The notes under the pieces are model-generated. The model made no database searches and had not been told where the DNA came from. It was given only the letters and a program-made list of their open reading frames with translations. DNA of 38,180 bases from a bacterium (GTDB taxonomy: Bacteria > Verrucomicrobiota > Verrucomicrobiia > Limisphaerales > UBA11358). Shown one piece after another: positions 16,419 to 28,109 of this stretch (position 1 is its first letter; each line of letters begins with the position of its first letter). The DNA lies in NCBI GenBank assembly GCA_021780375.1, contig JAJXYT010000200.1, positions 1 through 38,180 on the forward strand, read 5' to 3'. The position numbers and the translations under genes were made by a program.

Positions 16419-17228
16419 ATGAAAAGAAATTCTGCTTTTACGCTGATCGAATTGCTCGTCGTTATAGCTATTATTGCCATTCTGGCGGCGTTGTTGCTGC
16501 CGGCACTGGCTGCGGCGAAAGAAAGGGCCATACGTGCAGTTTGCCAGAACAATGAAAGGCAGCTCTATCTCTCCGTGGACATGTATTCCATTGACAATAA
16601 CGGCAAGCTGCCCGTTCTCACACCCGGCTCTGGCGCTTCCTGGGCCTGGGACATACCGTGGCCCGTAACGACTGCGATGCTGGCGAGCGGCTGCGAGAAA
16701 AAAACGTTTTACTGCCCCAGCACCGCGCCGAAATTTACTGACAACTTGAACTTCCAAAACCAGGACTCCCTGTGGAACTTTGGCACGAATATTGGCAGGG
16801 CATTTAACATTGTCGGCTATTCCTTCGCCTTCAGCGGAAATCCGGCTAATGCTTCCAAGCTGGCCGTGACGAATCAAAACACAATTATTGGCGCTGAAAA
16901 CCACCCAAACCCGGTTTGGCCATTTACACCCTATCGGGACCAAGTGTCCACTCGTGTGCTCATAGCGGATGTGATGCTCAGCACCGGCGCCAGCCTTCCA
17001 GCGACTCCCGGAGACAACTTCGGCAGTGTGGGCGGCGGCTTCAGCGTCAATGGCAGACAATACCCACATTTGAGCGCTCATTTGCAGGACGGGCTGCCCG
17101 CTGGAGGCAATTACGCATACAAGGACGGTCACGTTCAATGGCAGAAATTCAGTGCTTCAAGTGCCACTGCGAAACAGAATCCAACGCAAGTGCGAACGGG
17201 CGGCAACACACCTTATTTCTGGTGGTGA
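16419..17228 (+). CDS. Prepilin-type N-terminal cleavage/methylation protein (DUF1559-like, H-X9-DG)
   Basis: A 269-aa protein with ATG at 16419 behind GAGG. The N-terminus [20 protein letters not shown] followed by [17 protein letters not shown] is a type IV pilin-like leader and helix; cleavage would fall before F, with Ala rather than Gly at -1. The C-terminus holds [21 protein letters not shown], similar to the H-X9-DG box of the pseudopilin-like families expanded in Planctomycetes and Verrucomicrobiota. Such proteins are thought to be processed by prepilin peptidase and may form surface fibres or a secretion pseudopilus. It sits between two LGAYG-module genes. A surface role linked to glycan binding is inferred, not shown. 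Confidence 0.88.
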   Translation: MKRNSAFTLIELLVVIAIIAILAALLLPALAAAKERAIRAVCQNNERQLYLSVDMYSIDNNGKLPVLTPGSGASWAWDIPWPVTTAMLASGCEKKTFYCPSTAPKFTDNLNFQNQDSLWNFGTNIGRAFNIVGYSFAFSGNPANASKLAVTNQNTIIGAENHPNPVWPFTPYRDQVSTRVLIADVMLSTGASLPATPGDNFGSVGGGFSVNGRQYPHLSAHLQDGLPAGGNYAYKDGHVQWQKFSASSATAKQNPTQVRTGGNTPYFWW

Positions 17229-17297
17229 ATGGTTTTAAACTGCTGAGGTGATGTTTGACGCTTGACGATTGTTTTCGGCCGATTCGAACAAATGTAG

Positions 17298-17311
17298 GTA
17301 TTTGTACTCAT
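17298..17311. promoter_or_regulatory. GTAT-N5-CTCAT site 2
   Basis: GTATTTGTACTCAT, 83 bp upstream of the PEP-CTERM gene start at 17394. It is the closest match to site 1. No neighbouring promoter boxes could be assigned with confidence. Confidence 0.35.
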
Positions 17312-17393
17312 CGACCAGGTTGATGGAAAATGATTTAATCAGTCTGTCAGTAGTCAGAAACCAAGATCAAAGTCACACTTAAAAAATGATGTT

Positions 17394-18095
17394 ATGAAAG
17401 AAATAATCAAACCAATGTGCTTAATTGCCGCATTGAGCGGTTTAGTCCTCACCAGTCAGGCGCAAACCATCGTCTGGTCACAGAACTTCGATTCCTTGAC
17501 ATTGGGTGCGTATGGCAACACAACGGACTTTATCAATGATCCCACCACCCCTGCGCTCCCCGCCAGCAACATCGTCGCTCCTGGAAATGGGGGCGGTCAG
17601 GCAATGGCATTGACGTTCAACGCTCTCAGTGGCACCACCGTTAACCTCCAGGCGGCTACTCCAACATATGCGGCCAGCGGCAACACCAGCGCGAATCTCG
17701 CCGATTACACCCTGTCATTCGATATGGCAATCCAGGGCGTTGATATATCCACTGGTTATGGAGGGTTACAGATCAGCGTTCAGAACGGGGGTGGGATATT
17801 TGGCCCAAGCGCAGTATCTCCCTTTGTAACTCCTGCTGCCGGGACAGCGGGGTCGGGGTACCAACTGTATACCTTTAATCTGGGCACTTTTACGGGATCT
17901 CTGGATCCGACCTCCGCCAATCTTGCTTTTGGGATTGGCGTGGTTGCCTACGGTAATAATATGACTGCCAGTCCCGAAACGTTGCTGGTGGATAATATTC
18001 AGATCAGCATGGTTCCCGAACCGGGCACATTCGCCATCATCGCCGCGGGCCTTGGCCTTGTGGCTGGTTGGCGTCGTTATGGTCGAGTGTGCTGA
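17394..18095 (+). CDS. PEP-CTERM sorted protein with LGAYG module
   Basis: A 233-aa protein. The signal peptide is KPMCLIAALSGLVLTSQA; the mature part starts QTIVWSQNFDSLTLGAYG. The shared module spans about 24-205 (NIVAPGNGGGQAMALTF, DYTLSFDMAI, LLVDNIQISM). The last 26 residues are a PEP-CTERM signal: VPEPGTF, a hydrophobic helix (AIIAAGLGLVAGW) and a basic tail RRYGR. Family knowledge says such proteins are processed by an exosortase and delivered to the cell surface or extracellular matrix; no exosortase gene is in the window. The module makes up the whole mature protein, so this is the free-standing form of the domain fused to GH43 in the next gene. A strong terminator follows. Confidence 0.9.
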   Translation: MKEIIKPMCLIAALSGLVLTSQAQTIVWSQNFDSLTLGAYGNTTDFINDPTTPALPASNIVAPGNGGGQAMALTFNALSGTTVNLQAATPTYAASGNTSANLADYTLSFDMAIQGVDISTGYGGLQISVQNGGGIFGPSAVSPFVTPAAGTAGSGYQLYTFNLGTFTGSLDPTSANLAFGIGVVAYGNNMTASPETLLVDNIQISMVPEPGTFAIIAAGLGLVAGWRRYGRVC

Positions 18096-18134
18096 TTCGG
18101 AAATGGTGCTTGCATAAAACCGAAGCTCACATTC

Positions 18135-18167
18135 TGCGCGGCAATCAATTGCCGCGCACTTTATTTC
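18135..18167 (+). terminator. Rho-independent terminator after the PEP-CTERM gene
   Basis: TGCGCGGCAA (18135-18144) and TTGCCGCGCA (18149-18158) form a perfect 10-bp stem with a TCAA loop, followed by CTTTATTTC. It lies 40 bp past the stop and separates this gene from the GH43 gene, which therefore needs its own promoter. Confidence 0.75.
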
Positions 18168-18236
18168 AACTAAGATGGAACGTCACCAGGCTATATCGGA
18201 TTTGACGCACGATTTTAAGAAGCATTTGTTTCGTGC

Positions 18237-18250
18237 GTATCCTTGCTCAT
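18237..18250. promoter_or_regulatory. GTAT-N5-CTCAT site 3
   Basis: GTATCCTTGCTCAT, 64 bp upstream of the GH43 gene start (18314) and downstream of the terminator. An ATGAG word lies 14 bp to its right (18265-18269), giving an imperfect inverted CTCAT/ATGAG pair as at site 1. Confidence 0.35.
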
Positions 18251-18313
18251 TCCAAACCAGTAGAATGAGCTCTATAGTTTCATGAGCGTGCCGTTAAATT
18301 GTTTTTTCTTCAC

Positions 18314-21882
<3,569 letters not shown>

Positions 21883-21897
21883 ATCCCGGGTCAAACC

Positions 21898-22008
21898 ATG
21901 AGGACCAATTCAATCATCGCACGAATCTTGATGGCGGGTAACCTGGTTGCCGTCGGCCGGCAGTCCCATCCTGTTTTGCCATCATTGGCCATCAGCGAGA
22001 ATCGTTAA
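21898..22008 (+). other. Orphan 36-aa signal-peptide-like mini-ORF
   Basis: ATG 21898 to TAA 22006-22008 encodes MRTNSIIARILMAGNLVAVG and 16 more residues. The start looks like a signal peptide but no domain follows. It sits between the CE1 gene and the malectin lipoprotein gene. It may be the N-terminal stump of a deleted secreted protein or chance. A similar stump lies at 24805. Confidence 0.25.
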
Positions 22009-22030
22009 CCGTCAAACGCAAAGAAAATTT

Positions 22031-22684
22031 ATGATCAACACTTATCACCTGAGGCAGAAATGGGCCGGTCATCTTGCCGTTATGCTGGCCGTCGCATTGA
22101 TTGCCGGTTGCCAATCGGCCGGGGAGAACGCTGCCACAAACACGGGTTCCCCCGTCGCTGCCACACCGGCTCAACCCGCACCCCTGGCACCGCACCCGAT
22201 TACCGCCTTGTCGGTGCCTCCGCTCGCGGTGACTCCGCCCGTTCGCATCAATTGCGGTGCTGCCGAAAAGATGCGGGATTCTGCAGGTAACGCATGGCTG
22301 GCGGATGAAGGTTTCGCCGATGGGAACCCCTACCAGGTGGACGACGCCCAAATCTCCAACACCCGGGATCCCGGGATTTATCGCACGGAACGATACTCGA
22401 TGACGTCGTACAATTTCGGCGTTCCCAACGGCCAATACACTGTGAAACTTCATTTTGCCGAAGTTTATTCGGGCATTACCGGTCCGGGCGACCGGGTGTT
22501 TTCCTTTAACGTCCAGGGGCATGAGTTCAAGGATTTTGATATCTGGGTCAAAGCCGGTGGTCCGGATAAGGCCTATATCCAAAGCGTTGACGTGGATGTG
22601 ACCAACGGCGTGTTGAGCATCACGTTCACGCCCAACGTGGAAAATCCCAAGGTCAACGGCATTGAAATTTTGCCGCAGTCCTGA
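22031..22684 (+). CDS. Malectin-domain (CBM57-like) lipoprotein
   Basis: 217 aa from ATG 22031; a start at 21947 would precede the signal peptide by 28 unlikely residues. The signal ends in a lipobox, AVALIAGCQS, so membrane anchoring is predicted. A low-complexity Ala/Pro/Thr linker follows. Residues about 75-215 match malectin: RINCGAAEKMRDSAGNAWLA, DEGFADG, YNFGVPNGQYTVKLHFAEVY, RVFSFNVQG, NPKVNGIEIL. Malectin domains bind glycans. No catalytic domain is present, so a role as an anchored glycan-binding protein beside the enzymes is inferred; it could partly replace the glycan-capturing proteins of SusD type that are absent here. Confidence 0.87.
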   Translation: MINTYHLRQKWAGHLAVMLAVALIAGCQSAGENAATNTGSPVAATPAQPAPLAPHPITALSVPPLAVTPPVRINCGAAEKMRDSAGNAWLADEGFADGNPYQVDDAQISNTRDPGIYRTERYSMTSYNFGVPNGQYTVKLHFAEVYSGITGPGDRVFSFNVQGHEFKDFDIWVKAGGPDKAYIQSVDVDVTNGVLSITFTPNVENPKVNGIEILPQS

Positions 22685-22767
22685 GCCGCCGGGCGGTCGG
22701 CTTCCATGTTAAAACTTATAGTTTGAATTCTAAAAATGAGCGTGTTGAAATCTTCTCATCATTTCCA

Positions 22768-24777
22768 ATGAAAAAACCGTTGATCTCCTTATTCGTCATT
22801 GCCGCGAGCCTCGCCTGGGCGCAAACCGATTCGACGCCAGTCTCAAAGGTGCCGGCAGCGGCGCCCGCGGATCCCCACGCCGCGTCCGCGGTCCCGGTTC
22901 TGCAGATTGACGCCGGCAAAGTCACCGGCAAAGTCAGCCCGATGCTTTACGGGCTGATGACCGAGGAAATCAATTACTCCTACGAAGGCGGGCTTTACGG
23001 CGAATTGATCCGCAATCGCTCTTTCAAGGCGAACCCGACCTGGCCGATCTATTGGGAAGCCGTCGGGAACCCGGCCGTTGGGCTCGACCAGAACCAGCCG
23101 CTCAATCCGGCGCTGGACGTGAGCTTGAAAGTGGACGCAGGCGCGGCTTCGGAAAAGGCCCCGGCGGGCATCGCCAATGGCGGTTACTGGGGAATTCCAG
23201 TGAAGCCGGACGCCACTTACCGCGCGTCCTTTTACGCCAAAAGCGACAATTTTCACGGTCCGCTGACCGTCGCGATCGTCAGCACCAACGGCAAAATGAT
23301 CTTTGCCAGCGCGAAAGTCCCGAAAATTTCCCCGGCCTGGCGGAAATACACCGTGCGATTGCGGACAAAGAATGTCCCGGCCTCGAAGGACAATGTCCTT
23401 GAAATCACAACCACCACGCCCGGCACGATCTGGTTCCAGCAGGTTTCTCTGTTCCCGCCCACTTTTGACAATCAGCCAAACGGTTTCCGCCCGGACATAA
23501 TGGAATTGCTCGCGGCCATGCACCCGCAGTTCTTGCGCTTCCCCGGCGGCAATTATCTGGAAGGCAACACCATCAGCGAGCGATTCGATTGGAAGAAAAC
23601 GATCGGTCCGGTTGAATACCGGCCCGGCCACAAAAGCCCGTGGGGTTATTGGTCCACTGATGGCATGGGCCTGTTGGAATTCCTGGAATGGTGCCAGGAT
23701 TTGCACATGCAGCCGCTGTTGGCCGTCTATGCCGGTTATTCGCTGGGGGGGCAGCACGTTAGTCCCGGCCCCGACCTGGCCCCTTACGTCCAGGACGCAC
23801 TCGAAGAAATCGAATACGTGACCGGCAGCACCAGCACGAAATGGGGCGCACAACGCGCGCGCGACGGTCATCCGGCGCCGTTCACGTTGCACTACGTCGA
23901 GGTTGGCAATGAAGACTATAACCGCTCCAGCGAGTATGACGGCCGGTTCGCGCAATTCTATGACGCCATCAAGGCGAAATACCCGGACCTTCAGATCATT
24001 GCCACGGCCCCCGTAACCAGCCGCACGCCGGATTTGACTGACGAACATTATTACCGTTCGCAGGAGGATATGGAGGCGAACGCGTTTCAGTACGATAAAC
24101 GCCCGCGAACCGGCCCGAAAGTTTTTGTCGGTGAATGGGCCACGCGCGTCGGCTCGCCCACGCCCAACATGGCCGCAGCGCTCGGCGACGCCGCCTGGAT
24201 GACCGGGATGGAACGCAATTCCGATTTGGTCGTGATGGCCAGCTACGCGCCGCTTTTCGTCAATGTCAGCCGGCTCCGGGGACAGGACCGTTCGATGCAA
24301 TGGACGACGGATTTGATCGGCTATGACGCGCTGGCCAGCTACGGCTCACCTTCGTATTACGCGCAAGTCATGTTCAGCACGATGCACGGCGACGAAATTC
24401 TCGCGACCGATTCGCACAACATTCCCACGCGCGAATGGCAGCCGCGCCCGTTTCGGGGCAGAACCCCCCCGCCGGAACAGCTCCGGCAGATTTTCTTTGA
24501 CGCCACGCGCGACCGCCAAAGCGGTATCATCTATCTCAAAGTCGTGAATGAGGCGGGAGCAGCGCAGAACGTTCATGTTCAAATCGCCGGTGCCTCAACG
24601 ATTCGGCCTGACGACGAGGCGGTGGTTTTGGCTGGAAGCAGCCCGGAGGACACGAATTCCATCGAACAACCTCGAAAAATCGATCCGCGCACAGAAGAAG
24701 TGCACGGTTTGAGCGCCGATTTCACACGTGAATTTCCGCCCTGTTCCATCACTGTTTTGAAGCTAAGAACAAAGTAG
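22768..24777 (+). CDS. GH51 alpha-L-arabinofuranosidase, secreted
   Basis: 669 aa from ATG 22768, which leads straight into signal peptide KKPLISLFVIAASLAWA-Q; a start at 22723 adds 15 polar residues. After an N-terminal beta region (GKVSPMLYGLMTEEINYSYE) and a CBM4_9-like insert (about 110-225) comes the GH51 barrel: RFPGGNYLEG, acid/base Glu in VEVGNEDYNR, nucleophile Glu in VFVGEWATR. The C-terminal beta domain carries VQIAGASTIRP. It should release arabinose from arabinoxylan or arabinan. The gene is flanked by the malectin lipoprotein and GH10 genes in the same orientation, fitting arabinoxylan breakdown. Confidence 0.92.
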   Translation: MKKPLISLFVIAASLAWAQTDSTPVSKVPAAAPADPHAASAVPVLQIDAGKVTGKVSPMLYGLMTEEINYSYEGGLYGELIRNRSFKANPTWPIYWEAVGNPAVGLDQNQPLNPALDVSLKVDAGAASEKAPAGIANGGYWGIPVKPDATYRASFYAKSDNFHGPLTVAIVSTNGKMIFASAKVPKISPAWRKYTVRLRTKNVPASKDNVLEITTTTPGTIWFQQVSLFPPTFDNQPNGFRPDIMELLAAMHPQFLRFPGGNYLEGNTISERFDWKKTIGPVEYRPGHKSPWGYWSTDGMGLLEFLEWCQDLHMQPLLAVYAGYSLGGQHVSPGPDLAPYVQDALEEIEYVTGSTSTKWGAQRARDGHPAPFTLHYVEVGNEDYNRSSEYDGRFAQFYDAIKAKYPDLQIIATAPVTSRTPDLTDEHYYRSQEDMEANAFQYDKRPRTGPKVFVGEWATRVGSPTPNMAAALGDAAWMTGMERNSDLVVMASYAPLFVNVSRLRGQDRSMQWTTDLIGYDALASYGSPSYYAQVMFSTMHGDEILATDSHNIPTREWQPRPFRGRTPPPEQLRQIFFDATRDRQSGIIYLKVVNEAGAAQNVHVQIAGASTIRPDDEAVVLAGSSPEDTNSIEQPRKIDPRTEEVHGLSADFTREFPPCSITVLKLRTK

Positions 24778-24804
24778 AATTTACAGACCCGTAAACTCGA
24801 AGAC

Positions 24805-24876
24805 ATGAAAATTCGAACACTCATTTTCCCGGCCTTCAGCGCGGGCAGTTGGATTGCCCTTGCCCGGAACGCATGA
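24805..24876 (+). other. 23-aa mini-ORF overlapping the GH10 start
   Basis: ATG 24805 to TGA 24874-24876 encodes MKIRTLIFPAFSAGSWIALA and RNA. Its TGA overlaps the GH10 ATG at 24873 in an ATGA arrangement. It resembles a signal peptide with nothing after it. It may be a leader that couples translation, a stump of a deleted gene, or a former GH10 signal now out of frame. Confidence 0.3.
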
Positions 24877-26129
24877 ACCTCACCCATATGAAGACGGACT
24901 GCTCGAACCACAGAACTCTTGCCGGCTTGCTCGCAGCCGGGCTGCTTGCCATAGGGGCAACGGCCCGGTCTGCCGACATACCCGCGCTCAAAGACGCTTA
25001 CCAAGGCCATTGCTATGTGGGCGTGGCCATCAACCGCACCATTGCAACCGGCACCGCCGTTCAGGCCGATAACGTCAGTCGAACCCAGGAACAGGTCGAT
25101 AAGGACATTGCCCTCGTCAAACAACAGTTCAACCAGATTTCCCCGGAGAACGATCTGAAATGGGCGCTGATCCAGCCGCGACCGGGACCGGGCGGCTATG
25201 ATTTCGGCCCGGCCGACGCCTACGTGAATTTCGGCTTGAAAAACCACATGTATATCGTGGGACACACGCTCGTCTGGCATGGCCAGACACCCGGCTGGGT
25301 TTTCGCGGGAACGAATCCACCGCCCGTGGCGAGGAACGAGGACGGGACCAACGCACCTGGCGGACGCCGGTTTGGCCGCGGTTTCGGCTATAATGGACCG
25401 CGCGCGTCCCGCGACGGATTGCTCCGGCGGATGCGCGATCACATCTTCACCGTGGTCGGCCGCTACCGCGGCAAGATCAAGGTCTGGGACGTCGTGAACG
25501 AGGCCATCGCCGACGGCGGCACCAATATCCTGCGGAACTCGCTCTGGCTGCAAATCATCGGCCCGGACTACATCGCCAAGGCATTCGAATACGCCCACGA
25601 AGCAGATCCTGATGCGATCCTCCGCTACAACGACTATGGATTGGAAAATCCGGTAAAACGCCACAAACTTATTACTTTGATCAAGTCATTGCAGGCGCAA
25701 CATGTCCCGGTCATGGCCATTGGCTCGCAAACCCACGTCAGCGTTTCATCGCCAAGTTATGAGGAAGAAGACCAGGAGTTGACGGATCTCGAACAACTCG
25801 GTTTGTCCATCCATATTACCGAACTTGACGTCAACGGCGCGCAAGGCGGCCAGCGTGGTTTCGGGGCAGACGTTGCCAACAACGCCGCCACCACACAGGG
25901 CGGCCTCGTGGATGACGCCGATCAACGCCTCGCCAAAGAATATGCCACGCTTTTCGAGGTGTTCCTGAAGCATCCGTCGGTGAAGGTTGTCACCTTCTGG
26001 GGCGTAAACGACGGGGTGTCCTGGCGCAGGAATGGCCGGCCGCTGTTGTTCGACGCCGACGACCAGCCCAAGCCGGCCTTTTACGCGGTCATCCGCGCCG
26101 CCGCCGGCGTGCAAGCCAACCGCCACTGA
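24873..26129 (+). CDS. GH10 endo-1,4-beta-xylanase, secreted
   Basis: 418 aa from ATG 24873; ATG 24888 is an alternative. Signal peptide: LAGLLAAGLLAIGATARSA. The (beta/alpha)8 GH10 barrel is complete: FNQISPENDLKWALIQP, VGHTLVWHGQTPGWVF, acid/base Glu in VWDVVNEAIADGG, AIGSQTHVSV, nucleophile Glu in LSIHITELDVNG, and FWGVNDGVSWRRNGRPLLFD. A Gly/Arg-rich loop (GRRFGRGFGYNG) near residue 170 is an insertion seen in some related enzymes. It cuts the xylan backbone internally and is the main endo-acting enzyme of the cluster, producing oligomers for the GH43, GH51 and GH3 enzymes. Confidence 0.94.
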   Translation: MNLTHMKTDCSNHRTLAGLLAAGLLAIGATARSADIPALKDAYQGHCYVGVAINRTIATGTAVQADNVSRTQEQVDKDIALVKQQFNQISPENDLKWALIQPRPGPGGYDFGPADAYVNFGLKNHMYIVGHTLVWHGQTPGWVFAGTNPPPVARNEDGTNAPGGRRFGRGFGYNGPRASRDGLLRRMRDHIFTVVGRYRGKIKVWDVVNEAIADGGTNILRNSLWLQIIGPDYIAKAFEYAHEADPDAILRYNDYGLENPVKRHKLITLIKSLQAQHVPVMAIGSQTHVSVSSPSYEEEDQELTDLEQLGLSIHITELDVNGAQGGQRGFGADVANNAATTQGGLVDDADQRLAKEYATLFEVFLKHPSVKVVTFWGVNDGVSWRRNGRPLLFDADDQPKPAFYAVIRAAAGVQANRH

Positions 26130-26156
26130 TTCTTAACCGGCCCTGTTGCACATTGA

Positions 26157-26714
<558 letters not shown>

Positions 26715-26804
26715 GAATTGCCGGCTGCCTCGCCGTCCCGCAATCAGCCTCACATTAAGCGGGTTGGCCATGGCGCGATGGCCGGCGGGATCCAATTCCA
26801 AATC

Positions 26805-28067
26805 ATGAAAACCGTAACGACCATCGCATTCACCCTGGCGGCCGGCTGTTTGCTGGCTCTCGGCCGAACCGATGCGCCGGTGGCCGGCGTCCAGCTTGGC
26901 AGCGACGCCAAATCGGCCGGCTCAAATGTTCCCGGCCAGCAGTTCCCCAAGATTGATTCGGAGCGCCACGCGGAATTTCGGCTGCGCGCCCCAAGTGCCG
27001 AAAGAGTGCAGGTGGACATCGGAGGCCACCGATACGACATGACCCGGGAGGACCGTGGCGATTGGTCGGTGGTCACGCCCCCGTTGGTCGTTGGCTTCCA
27101 TTACTACTCCTTTATTGTGGATGGTTACCCGGTGGCCGATCCCGCCAGCGAGAGCTTTTTCGGCGTGAGCAAGATGATGAGCGGCATCGAAGTGCCGTCG
27201 CCGGGAGAGGATTTTTACGACGCCAAAAACGTGCCTCACGGCGAGGTGCGCGAGCATTGGTATTATTCTCAAACGAACTGCGCGTGGCGCCGGTGCTTCG
27301 TCTATACGCCGCCGGGTTACAACCACCACCCGACGGAGCGTTATCCGGTGGTCTATCTCCTGCCCGGCGCCGGCGAGGATGAACGCGGCTGGTCCACCCA
27401 AGGCCACGTGAACTTCATTCTCGACAACCTCATCGCCGAAGGCAAAGCCCGGCCGATGATCGTGGTCATGGAAAACGGCGGCGGCAGCGCCCTTTTCAAC
27501 AGCCCTGGATTTGGACGCGGACGCGGAGGCGGGCCCGGCCCGGCCGTGCTCATGGGCGGAACGAATACTCCACCGCGGGCGGGCGGACCCAACCCGCCCG
27601 GACGCGGTGGCTTCAGGCTCGGCGGTCCCGCAGCCCTCTTCCCCAATACACTATTGCACGAAGTCATTCCGATGATTGACTCGACTTACCGCACCGTTCC
27701 CGACCGCGAGCACCGCGCCCTGGCGGGTCTGTCCATGGGCGGCATGGAGACGCGAACGATCGGAATGGCGCACCTGGATACATTTGCGAACCTCGGCATT
27801 TTCAGCGGCGGCACTCTGGGCGAAATGAATGACACAAACAGTCCGCTGGACAATCCGGCGGAATTCGACCGTCTGGTTAAGGTGGCGTTCGTCAGCTTTG
27901 GCAGCGTAGAAGGCGGCGCCCATACCCTCCAGAGCTACTACGATTCACTCGTCGCGGCGGGCGTCACGAACATGACCTGTTACATCTCGCCGGGCACGGC
28001 GCACGAATGGCAGACCTGGCGCCGGAGTTTCTGCCATTTTGCGCCGCTCCTGTTCCAAAATCCGTAA
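26805..28067 (+). CDS. Second CE1-family esterase with E-set domain and Gly/Pro-rich insert
   Basis: 420 aa from ATG 26805; an upstream start at 26718 adds 29 non-signal residues. It is a paralogue of the gene at 20695: E-set domain FRLRAPSAERVQVDIGG and GFHYYSFIVDGYPVADP, then VYTPPGYN, VVYLLPGAGEDERGW, nucleophile elbow GLSMGGMETR, and the histidine motif [11 protein letters not shown]. It differs by a roughly 40-aa insert rich in Gly, Pro and Arg (GRGRGGGPGP, PNPPGRGG) before [11 protein letters not shown]. The insert may be a flexible surface loop. The probable reaction is feruloyl or acetyl ester removal; substrate preference may differ from the first copy. The GH43 gene starts 42 bp downstream. 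Confidence 0.9.
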   Translation: MKTVTTIAFTLAAGCLLALGRTDAPVAGVQLGSDAKSAGSNVPGQQFPKIDSERHAEFRLRAPSAERVQVDIGGHRYDMTREDRGDWSVVTPPLVVGFHYYSFIVDGYPVADPASESFFGVSKMMSGIEVPSPGEDFYDAKNVPHGEVREHWYYSQTNCAWRRCFVYTPPGYNHHPTERYPVVYLLPGAGEDERGWSTQGHVNFILDNLIAEGKARPMIVVMENGGGSALFNSPGFGRGRGGGPGPAVLMGGTNTPPRAGGPNPPGRGGFRLGGPAALFPNTLLHEVIPMIDSTYRTVPDREHRALAGLSMGGMETRTIGMAHLDTFANLGIFSGGTLGEMNDTNSPLDNPAEFDRLVKVAFVSFGSVEGGAHTLQSYYDSLVAAGVTNMTCYISPGTAHEWQTWRRSFCHFAPLLFQNP

Positions 28068-28109
28068 AGGTCAATTGCCGCCCCATACCGCAACCGTCAA
28101 AATGAAACC

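Noticed and set aside
22843..24300. 485-codon minus-strand open frame antisense to GH51
   Set aside because: High-GC shadow frame; the plus strand carries complete GH51 motifs.
24579..25664. 361-codon minus-strand open frame antisense to GH51/GH10
   Set aside because: Shadow frame without domain; GH10 catalytic motifs are on the plus strand.
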